From positions 1-39,695 of the forward strand of contig DHXX01000005.1 of NCBI GenBank assembly GCA_002413865.1: a stretch of 39,695 nt of DNA, given 5' to 3'. Shown one piece after another: positions 20,001 to 25,300 of this stretch. The stretch is from Candidatus Saccharibacteria bacterium UBA5145. Its GTDB lineage: Bacteria; Patescibacteriota; Saccharimonadia; Saccharimonadales; UBA4665. Each line of letters begins with the position of its first letter. Positions within the stretch are counted from its first letter, which is position 1. Position numbers and translations under genes: made by a program. The notes under the pieces were generated by a model that saw only the letters and a program-made list of their open reading frames with translations, was not told where the DNA came from and did not search any database.

Positions 20001-20891
20001 CGCGGCGACGTTGTTACTGAAAACAGCCGACTGGCCATTGACCGTTCCCTGCACGGTCAGATTTCCAGTGAATGTATTTGTGTTCGTGAAGCTATTGCTG
20101 GCGTCCAAAAGGGCCACATTTGTACTCAAGCGAGCGTCGTTGAGCGTACCGCTGCTCAAGTTAGTGGCGTCGGTGTAGTAGCCGCTGGCTTGACCAGCCA
20201 ACAGCGCCGCGTTGACACCGCTCAGGTTACTGCCATCGACAGCCGGCATACCGCCGCTGGCATTGAGCTGGACTAGCTGATTCGCACCGTTAAAAGCGTT
20301 GCCTTGCAAAGTAACGTTCGCGCTCAAACGGTTATCATTGAGGGTACCGGCGTTGATGTTGCTGGCATTAAGGTAAAAACTTGAGTTTTGGCCACCGAAA
20401 GTCACGGCGTTAACATTGGTCAAAGCGCTGCCGTCGCCCAGGTACACACCAGTGAAAGTACCCCGGATGTTGGCAGCCGAGATGTTACCAGCCGTCAGAT
20501 CGCCGCCAATGGTAGCCGTTTTGGCCACTGCCAAGTCACCGTTGACGGTGGTGGCATTGTTGACCTTCAGCTTGGCGTTAATGCTCAAAATTTGATCTTG
20601 ACCGGGCAAAACGACGACGGTCTTTTGGGCACCACCGGCGTTGTCAGAAGTGTTAGCCAGCTTATCCGGGTTGTGGCGACTAGCTTTGACCAAAGCCCAA
20701 GTTCCGTAGCTCAGGGATAACAGGGCAACAACCGATAAAATTATTAATAAAGTTTTGTGTGACTGGTACCTTCGTGCAAAACGACCAAAGTTACGCAGCC
20801 TCCGCCCCTGTTGCGGCAGCGGGGCATAACTATCCGAACCCATTGGCATATCCAACGTTTCTACAGGGGTAGGGTTGTTTTCTAGTTCCAT
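8052..20891 (-). CDS. 4279-residue cell-anchored fibre with beta-helix and lectin-like domains
   Basis: The N-terminus is cytoplasmic with a basic patch, then one membrane helix at about residues 47-68 (LLIILSVVALLSLSYGTWAL); most of the rest should be outside the cell. About 70-2450 are tail-fibre-like beta repeats (GTLNDNRLSANVTLQGN, LGGTLAVTGATTLSGTLAVTG, FNGNVGISGTNTLTVGTGAT). About 2494-2627 is a jelly-roll, probably carbohydrate-binding (FESGLLTPF, WSFDGVQ, SVDNVNI). About 2864-2964 is glycine-rich. About 3167-3520 is a NosD/pectate-lyase-like right-handed beta-helix (many NTITGN rungs) headed by LPATGGSIYLMEGTY. About 3574-3680 is fibronectin-III-like (YQITALDGLGETTG, YRIYRCTG). Residues 4050-4279 are a concanavalin-like C-terminal domain. 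No S74 domain or enzyme motif is seen. Likely an adhesin. The leader lacks a Shine-Dalgarno site. Confidence 0.93.
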   Translation of the reverse strand: MELENNPTPVETLDMPMGSDSYAPLPQQGRRLRNFGRFARRYQSHKTLLIILSVVALLSLSYGTWALVKASRHNPDKLANTSDNAGGAQKTVVVLPGQDQILSINAKLKVNNATTVNGDLAVAKTATIGGDLTAGNISAANIRGTFTGVYLGDGSALTNVNAVTFGGQNSSFYLNASNINAGTLNDNRLSANVTLQGNAFNGANQLVQLNASGGMPAVDGSNLSGVNAALLAGQASGYYTDATNLSSGTLNDARLSTNVALLDASNSFTNTNTFTGNLTVQGTVNGQSAVFSNNVAAMTFTQNGSVVCDNSGNCASSTINGSGTTNKIALFTGAGDIGDSIITQSGALIAVAGTLSAANLQGDGSAITNVNASQLNSQPASFYQDATNLTAGTVSPSRLPATVVYSDGANTFTGTDNFTGGLQRNGNTVCDSSNNCGYTTGGAFATAFVQTGNSFGGTAFLGTNDNFALVLQTNGSERLRVNAAGGVTVTGTLSATNFSGNGAGVTNVDAAALNGQAGSYYQNASNISAGTLADGRLSANVTLQGNGFNGVNQLVQLNGSGALPALNGALVTNVDAITLQGHDTSYFANATLLTSGTLSDGRLSANVVLLNGNNTFTANNNFTGGLQRNGNTVCDTSGNCTTAGAAGGDLTGTYPNPTIAKLQGVTVGISSLTSGQILQYNGTNWINQTVSGDVSLSGAGAATIANGAITTVKIADANVTNAKLVNSSLTVSPGTGLTGGGVVSLGGSTSLAVSYGSSAGTAVEGNTTLTVNAGTNITGGGSVTLGAGGSVTVNVSDTPTFTNLTLTTPLAISSGGTDANTAGGARTNLGAAASGANNDITSLTGLTTALSVSQGGTGINGGAAGNGTLLIGNGSGYTLSTLSAGSGISVTNTAGSITIASTGSTGTAGGDLTGSYPNPTIAKLQGTTVSIASLAGGNFLQYNGTAWVNQSISGDVTVDNSGVAAIGAGKVTNTNLVNDSLTVSAGSGLGGGGVVALGGSTTLNVQYGSTAGTAVQGNTTITCAGGSGNLTGGGDIITLGTGGSCSNLNIISNPTFTTSVTTPLLQSTSALGLSAGGANIITFSTNGAEAVRIDAAGNVAVGTTTTSSYKFTVAGSANASTLYQNGNQVCDNTNNCNYVVSTSPASYVQNGTTTQTNTNFNIQALTSGVTGTIGGIIRGAIGGQTADLFQAQASSGTVVASIDASGNITAANGNYTGNLGVSGTTTLAGDVSITGSGTFTTNSGAVTLGALGVGVVQSNASGLLSSGAIDRNSATLLANTLNLNNGGTGSTTAGGARTNLGAAASGANGDIASLTAITSIDNAAAALTIGNTNQALTLQGNSSSVFTATAGGFTTSVGFANPTASVSYLFQSASAGTYNICTSVGNCASSGGGVTTAGGTIGTLPYFNGSQTLADSLVSQAGGTVTIGGSLAVNTIVPTAALLLGVTSQNITVQGAAVAISATAGASTNTLSFAAPSGSSHSVTLPNASGTVAVSATGPLAIDSSGNVSCATCLTSGGGGSGGVSSLNTLNGALTLQGTANQIVVNSAGTTITLSTPQDINTSSSPTFSNLTLTGALGVTGTITGGNLATGGTLSVTGAATAASFNGLTLTATAGGFTVAGGTAVKTVTVTSDVTLDQNLSTTSSPTFAGLAVTGTTTINNTGTAATTIGNATGGVTISSLAAGIVQSSPAGLLSTGAVDRNSATLLTGTLNAANGGTGQSTYAIGDLLYASGATALSKLSDVASGSCLISGGVATAPTWGSCGSGGTVTGTGTINTLAMFTAAGAIGDSILTQSGTAITVTGSLTATTALQGNTLSIGTGSFTVNATGAITASTGIATSGGYVQTGAGANTFSGATTFSSAGTGLAVTTNATVGGTLVVTGIVSGGAYNGQTISSTANFTGTLAVAGVTTLSGALNANGGIVTNNANLNAGSGTITSGAINGQTISATANFTGSLGVTGSTNLIGAATFGTASATTGQIKLANGTSAFLATLQSAALTQDTTYTLPASTGPADTFCLLTLANCSGAGASTVGALDGGTANATGATIAANTLYLQSASVSFAGLVNTGVQSFAGAKTFTGNVAISGSNTLTVGTGATSLGGTLGVTGATTLSGTLAVTGVSTFNGNVGISGTNTLTVGTGATVLGGTLGVTGASTLTGLLTANGGITDTGAVSLNGATSITGANNLTVGTGATSLGGTLAVTGATTLSGTLAVTGASTFNGNVGISGTNTLTVGTGATSLGGTLAVTGASTFNGNVSVTGTNTFTTGSGAVTLGALGAGVVQSSAGGLLSSGTVTVANGGTGVGTFTANGILYGNGTGVILATAAVANAILATNGTNIPALTQMLPAAVQGNITATGILGAGSITTTFGTISTTSTITTTAALQGATVTATGALQGNTLSINAGAFAVNSSGAITAATGIATTGNFAQTGSGTFNVQGVATFQNATNSLAAFSVKDSSGSAALSVDTTNRFVGIGNASPSATLDVVASTPAYFNNFESGLLTPFTTSGGATAQWSVTTSASPVPYSGSYVAQVYAPNGTNNVANLILTKTLTGAGNVSFWYQCTSYWSGFTFQIDSGTKNGMAGCGGWGTSGWLYASYGVAAGTHTFTWSFDGVQTGGNPSMSVDNVNITNVGSGTAALFNGGGVGIGLGAGNAPAHSLDVLGDAQFKSSANSTTAFSVQNAAGSSLLTVDSTNSKVVVAALDVTNNATVGGTLAVTSTTNLIGAVTFGTASATTGQIKLANTTSAFLATLQGAALTQSTTYTLPASTGPTDTICLTILNNCVGSGASSVGSLNGGTLNANGATIAASTLYLQTANTSWPGLVSTGIQSFAGAKTFTSVSTPTLTAVGTLTIQPAGATTINSVVGVNGPMGADSHSLGGSGGTAPTTLTVVGGQGGNGEAYGGTGANISIVAGMGGYDGLDGWLGGQGGDGGNLYLSGGAGTVGDSTNGTNGSVVLQSGGGWVSMGGPLNVAGTSTFTSGLVVTTATATQDRILVTAAAVGAARFDGTITNADLTAARTYTLPNESGTICTTAAGGACSALGFYIQNQNVGAQATSNFWMSGTGRADTSVITPVLDTASAVALNIGSTASVINLNKNVTVAAGQSIALVGGITSTRPASPTEGMLYYDTTVKQLLVYTNIAGNLKWQADRSNSTKIVGTSASTGGAVASQSPDSADYVNTSTTSAQTVINAAITALPATGGSIYLMEGTYIVDGSINVPSNVMISGAGTATIIKVKSATNSNLNLILCSGINNIIQNLQIDGNKATQSGAFGMNGIYLNGSFGSKVSNVIASNMYWGSGSISAGIYVNSSINVTITGNTITGNSNSGIDLNTSSLVTITGNVIQSNGVQGIVAASSNINTITGNTITSNGNYGIFIISAGNNTIASNTINSNGTGIFSSGNNNNTITGNTLQSNTSIGVSLGSSNNNTITGNTLQSNGTSGISLSGSNGNTIGSNNVYNNGGATANNGIYLSASDSNTITGNDSTDTSCSTNCYAINVFDATSDTNYLADNRHNGTAANPSTINDAGTGTIYANQTDGSGNLINKSQGGGLTVGASSANSSLTLQGGLKASALPVPVLSATVTNVGTVGATTHRYQITALDGLGETTGSTIQQTTTGNATLSGVNYNTITWTPVGGAYQYRIYRCTGAACTPALLTTVAGNTTSYNDQANGAPSGALPTTNTTGGASFSGNLLVRTNADSTTAFQVQDAAGNSALVMDSTTSTLKVYENVASPTNFASISYAGGSAIFAASSGTTQIGSAAGGGNINLVLTGVADQLLATKTNTLVAAYSVNDFKFTRNLTAGAFAATGNVMTVEDLSTIGAGSSAPNVLYVNQNNTSATGNLILAQTGGSTDRFKVTTAGNATLAGGVTIGAGSSYSGAGAVTLQSGAATALTITANAGSTWSTSAGALTLSSAAALTLTGATASTLSTTSGALTMTSAAATTWSTTTGNLTLLAGGASSVILKPGTDSASAVQFQNAAGSSLLNFDSTSNIISVGVSDTVGTLLVLDTKTGAGDPTGVNGGMYYNSALHQFRCYRDSNWETCGVNPIDRGYVVEDDFLGGTTATDGAIGNAGWSRVQIGTPGNILYNSASIGLLPSSDHPGVLSLQTPSGTNLGTTLTLADTSGLGSVVLSAGQDVKTTVSVGSAATTTQTLRIGLHNETGASAAPTSGVWWEADPTVSANWRYCYVNAGPTVTCAASGTAIAANSWVRLEIRVTALGAGTSALTFVINGTASTVSGVTVNTTNAVNPSMTLYTQNTTPHNAEIDYFQFQGVASAAR
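14150..14660. repeat. Near-identical internal repeats in the 4279-residue fibre gene
   Basis: DNA encoding STFNGNVGISGTNTLTVGTG followed by LGGTLxVTGATTLSGTLAVTG recurs with few changes, for example near 14200-14290 and 14490-14580, about 292 bases apart. Such similarity at the DNA level, not only in protein, implies recent duplication or conversion and allows copy-number change. Boundaries are approximate. Confidence 0.7.
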
Positions 20892-20933
20892 CTATTTTGT
20901 TTTTTAGTCTTTATCTTGAAATAACCTGTTAGA

Positions 20934-20962
20934 AGTATATTCCCCGCTACCTTCAAGCACAA
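20934..20962 (-). promoter_or_regulatory. Promoter of the 4279-residue fibre gene
   Basis: TTGTGC (20962-20957) and TATACT (20939-20934) on minus are separated by 17 bases. The same hexamers and spacing stand at 32410-32438 before the other complete giant gene, with AATAACCTGTTAGAAGTATA on plus in both. The predicted leader is about 36 bases, A-rich, without a Shine-Dalgarno match. Confidence 0.7.
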
Positions 20963-21240
20963 GCAAAATAACAGATACGGCTAGATAATTTGAGGCCTAA
21001 ATTGAATCCACGAAACAGTAGTTGTATCAAATGCTACGACTGTAGTAATTAATAACCGTTGTTTGGCATCTTTGTATTCTAAATATATTTACAACATGCG
21101 TAATTAACTTCTTAAACACTATATTTGTAGCTATATCGACAACAATAGTAATTCTGTAATTTCATTATAAAGTGACTCCAGTCACATGATAGTGCTAGTA
21201 TTAGTTATCCACAGTTACTCAAATATTGCATACAAAATTA
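20963..21240. other. Upstream region shared with the second complete giant gene
   Basis: These bases align by eye with 32439-32730: CAAGCAAAATAACAGA, ACGAAAC, TGTAGTAATT, AACTTCTTA, CATATCGACAAC-like text and TTAGTTATCCACAG followed by TCAAATATTG occur in the same order. No gene is supported. TTATCCACA lies at 21205-21213, 314 bases from ATG 20891. Conservation of non-coding text outside the core promoter suggests regulatory content or a recent duplication. Confidence 0.65.
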
Positions 21241-21990
21241 CATTCTTATTCGCCTTCTCTAGTCCCGGCCAGTCCTCTAATGTTCTGGCCGCCCGAGGAC
21301 GTTTCAAGGGGAAGACGAACAACCCTGTAATCGCCCCGCCGTTATCCCTGCCTTTCTTACTCTGTTATCCCGGCGTAGCCTTTCGTTATCCCAGCGTAGC
21401 CTGGGACCCAATCAGTAATTCGCGTCCGTCGACGATCGATTTTATAGCGCTCGCTTGCTAGCAAGCCCTCTGTCATCTGTTACTTTTGTCATTTTTCCCC
21501 GACAACCCTCCCTTAATCACCGCTTTTAAACCCTGTCATTCAGCCGGACAACCCAAGCGAGCACCCAGACAGCCCTCCTGCCAAGCCCAGAAACACCCCC
21601 GTATCTTCCAAGCTATTCGAGCGGGCTGTGAGAGGACGGACCTCTCACACCCGAACGCAGCACAGAAAACGGAACCGTGTTCTGGCTCGGATTCAGACCC
21701 AACACTTCATCGTCCCTTAGTGATTATTTAGCTTGTTTGGAGCGGTAACAACGGCGGCCTTTGTCAGTTGCATAAAGCTTCCCATAACGAGCCCCGGCTG
21801 GCATAAGCACCCAGTTTGACAAAAAAATGAGTGTCTTTAGCGATAAACATTATTAAGATCTATATCAAATGTTAGTGTAACTATTTTGACAACATTAGCA
21901 CAATAATCATCTATTTAAATCTTATTCAGAGAAGTAAGCGTCGTTTTTTATTTACTGGTCTCCGCTAAATCATATGTTGTAAATATTGTA
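21241..21990. other. Non-coding stretch with degraded repeats and a hairpin
   Basis: No gene is supported. Two decayed copies of the palindromic repeat are seen around 21362-21412 (GTTATCCCAGCGTAGCCTGG). The bases 21480-21730 are richer in GC and hold an 81-codon frame without homology or a start signal. The bases 21830-21990 are AT-rich. Confidence 0.5.
21627..21649. repeat. Perfect hairpin TGTGAGAGG-ACGGA-CCTCTCACA
   Basis: A 9-bp perfect stem with loop ACGGA. The inner AGG-ACGGA-CCT is identical to the core of the hairpins at 7259-7279 and 7375-7395, while the outer stem differs but still pairs. That pattern suggests the structure is conserved, not only the sequence. Confidence 0.6.
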
Positions 21991-22086
21991 TTAAGTTCTG
22001 TATTCCTTGCCGCTTTGCATATTGATCTGGTCATCAAACACATGGTCGCGTCCGGTATTTGGACGATAAAAGGCGAGAACTTTTAT
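21991..22086 (-). pseudogene. Remnant of a thioredoxin-like gene
   Basis: The minus strand reads (ATA)KVLAFYRPNTGRDHVFDD then QINMQSGKEYRT and a stop. The first part matches MKVLVLYRPNSEHSRLVEDF of the 88-residue protein at 6867-7133, and SGK recalls its QHSGKLEIV. The start codon position holds ATA, most of the body is missing, and only 31 codons remain. It sits about 300 bases beyond the 3' end of the 3322-residue fibre gene, as the intact gene lies beyond the 3' end of the other fibre gene. Confidence 0.65.
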
Positions 22087-22284
22087 AGTTCTATAGGTCC
22101 AAAGCTTGGCGTTACTGGCCGCGTCAATTTTGCCCAGCAACAAACATCATTAGTTTGTTAGTTTGGCCGCCAAGCCCAATTGCCAACGGGTCCGCCCAAC
22201 TATCGCGCCGCCCCAGACTTTGTACAAGGACTGTCCTCGAGCAGCCGCTAGCAAGCCGTAACTTTTATAAGGCTTCTCTTCAAG

Positions 22285-22339
22285 TATCGTCCTAGTATCG
22301 TCCTGGTATCGTCCTGGTATCGTCCTGGTATCGTCCTAG
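22285..22339. repeat. Five tandem copies of an 11-bp unit
   Basis: TATCGTCCTGG repeats without gaps; the first and last copies read TATCGTCCTAG. It lies 52 bases beyond the stop of the 3322-residue fibre gene, so it would be in its 3' untranslated region. It contains CGTCCT, as do the GTAC-AGG hairpins. The degenerate hairpin at 22222-22242 lies close by. Confidence 0.9.
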
Positions 22340-22353
22340 CCCCGTCATAGCGT

Positions 22354-22374
22354 CTTCAAGGACGACACTTGAAG
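22354..22374 (-). terminator. Weak hairpin after the 3322-residue fibre gene
   Basis: CTTCAAG (22354-22360) and CTTGAAG (22368-22374) form a 7-bp perfect stem with a seven-base loop, 17 bases beyond the stop. No T-run follows on minus, so an intrinsic terminator is doubtful. Confidence 0.3.
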
Positions 22375-22390
22375 GTTGTAGGGGTTGTCC

Positions 22391-25300
22391 CTACTGCCGG
22401 ACGAAGTAGTCGAAGGTGTAGGTCGTATTCGGAGCCGGCGTCGCTTTGACGTTCAGCGAGAACGAGTCAGTTGCCGTTGCTCGCCACCAGCGCAAATCAG
22501 CCGCGTTGGCGTCGCCCGGTGATAGATCGACTTGCGGCGCTTTGCCGAAAGGTTGGTTGAACAGAATCTTGACGAGTTCGCCGAAGGTCGGTGCGCTGAT
22601 ACCAGCAATGTTGTTAGCCGGGTCACCGGTGGTGATGGTGATCGTACCACTCGTATCGTTACCGGTAATCGTGGCGATCGCGTTGGAACCGGCGGCGGCT
22701 TGGATCGTGGCCAATGGCGCGTTGCCCGCCGTAATAATATGCCCATTGACCGTGATATCGACTACATTAGTAGAACCCATGACTGTGAGGCTCCCACTTA
22801 GGGTGGTGTTGCCCTTCACCAGTAAGTCGCCGTCGAGCTGAGTACCTGCGGTTACTTCTAGGCTGGTCAGTGTACTGTTGCCGCTAACGTTGAGGTTACC
22901 AATGAGGTTGATATTGCCGTTGATCGTACCGCCGTTGACGAGGTTGGTTTGTTGCAGCGCAGTAATATCACCTTGCATAGAACTAATCTGGCCTTGCTGT
23001 TCTTGGACGGCGCCAATAAGTGGCGAAACCAAGGCGCCATAATCCAGCTGCAAGTAGCCGTCCTCGCCGGTTGTGATATCTTCAGGGAAAACCGACTGCA
23101 CATTCTGGGCGATTAAACCGAGACGAACGGTATTGGTTGAGTCGGACTTCCAGGAGTAATAGGTCGACTGCAGTTGCATGATTTTGCTTAAGTTGCCCGT
23201 AGATTGCCCGATAATATTCTTGAGCCGTGCATCCGAGGTACAAGAGGTAGCACCAGTACCGGTTCCAATGGTACAGGCGTTGGTGCCGCCAACGGTTAGG
23301 TTGGCAGTTCGCGAAATAAAGAGTCGCTGGTTATAAGTTCCGGCAGCCTGAGTTGAAATTATCAGCGACGCGGTAGCAGAGACACCTATACCCCATATAT
23401 CGCCTGCAGCACCATTCTGGTTTAGCTGGAGCATTGGGCAGCCTTCAGTTCCACAGCCAGTTGTGCTGGCCGTACCATTTATCGTCAATGATTTCGTGTA
23501 ACCGCCTCCGGCGGCTCCATTAAGACCGACTGTGAGCAGCGCCGTGGGTGCGGCGACACCTATCCCGACGTTGCCGTTATCTTGAATCGTCATTAAATCC
23601 GAAACGGTACCAGCTTGATTTTTGCTGATTGCAAATTTCCACCCCAAACCGTCTGTTCCAAATGTCAGACGATTTGAAACTGGAGAAGCTCCTCCGGTAG
23701 TGATTTGGACATTACCGGTTTGCCCCGCCGTACCAGCGCTCCCAACAGTTAAATTACCGGCTACTTGCAGTGTTGAAAACGGCACCGCAGTCCCGATGCC
23801 GACGCGACCATTCGTCGTGTCGACGGTTAGGACGCCAGCCCCGGTGGCGTTTTGGACTTGGAAGGCGGCGGCGTCATTAGCTGTGCGCGTGACCAGCTTC
23901 GCGCCGTTCTCGGCAGTTGACTGGTTGGCATAGACAGTGCCGGTTCCGGCATTATTAATTGTCGACGTACCGGGTGTGCTACTGAAGCGGTTATCGGCCA
24001 AGTAGTTGGTGTCAGAAGTAGAATCAGAGATATTGATGGCATAACAGTTGGTAGTACAGCTAGTCTCGGTGATGTCATTGCCGGTGATGGTGTTGGAATC
24101 TGAGGCAGTTAAGTAAATGCTGTTATTGGTTGAAGCGCCGCCGTTGTCATGAAACTTATTGCCGGCAATGGTGTTGTTCGTGGAGGTATCGAGAAGCATG
24201 CCGTAGACACTATTGCTCTGGAAGTTATTGCCAGTGATAGTATTATTGTCGGCGGTTTGAGTCTTGACTCCGCCGGACACGTTATTCTGTAAGAAGTTGC
24301 CGGTGATAGTATTATTGGTGGAGGCAGACCAAAGAATGACCCCGCCATTGCTGTTGCCCGATACGGTGTTGCCCGATACAGTGTTGCCGGAGGCAGTAGA
24401 TAGGTAGATGCCACCGGAAGTATTGCTATTGGTAATATTGCCTATAACTGTATTGTTATTGGAAGATAGAAGACAAATACCACCAGCGCCACTGCCTCCC
24501 GTGTTTGTAGTGCCGGTGATCGTATTGTAATTGGACGTTGAAAGCAAGATTTCGCAGCCACTTAGCATATTTATTATCTGAACATTTGCGATACTGCCGC
24601 CACTCATGTGGTCAAAATAAATTCCGTAGGATCCAATGCCATTGCCGTCTATGGAAAGATTTTGAATTGTGACTCCAACGCCAGTCGTGACGTTCGAGTT
24701 GGCAAAGACTTTATTGTTGCCGGTGGTAGTCTTGGATTTGAGAATAGTAGCCGCCCCAGCGCCGCTAATACTGACGTTGTTCGGGACATTAATTTGGCCG
24801 TCAACGACGTAGGTGCCATCCATCAGGAAGATACTGCCCCCGGTGGCTGGTAAGGCGGCGATGGCGGCGTTAATGACGGTTTGGGCACTGGTGGTGCTGG
24901 CGTTGACAAAGTCAGCGCTGTCGGGGCTCTGGCTGGCTACAGCGCCGCTGGCGCCACCGACGGCGCTGGTACCGACTATTATCGTGGAATTACTGCGGTC
25001 AGCTTGCCATTTACCATTAGCATAGACAAGTAGGTCTTTGGTTGTCGTGTCGTAATAGAGCATACCTTCGGTTGGACTGCCTGGGCGGCTGGCGGTGTTA
25101 CCGCCTACCAGGCTTAGGGACTGGCTAGCGGCTACGGTAACGGTGCTGTTGAAAGTAGCTGCCCCACTGAAGGTCTTGGCACCGGCCAGAGTCTGAGTAG
25201 TGGTGTTCATTAGTCCGGCGTAGCTGGCACTGGCGGATTGTAAGTACAGAACACCGGCTGAGATAGTGGCACCATTGGCATTAGCGGTACCTCCGTCGAG

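Noticed and set aside
21486..21731. An 81-codon plus-strand frame in the gap between the giant genes
   Set aside because: No recognised motif, no promoter or ribosome site, composition like random GC-rich DNA with degraded repeats nearby.
22285..22339. CRISPR array
   Set aside because: The 11-bp units are directly adjacent without spacers, and no cas gene is present.
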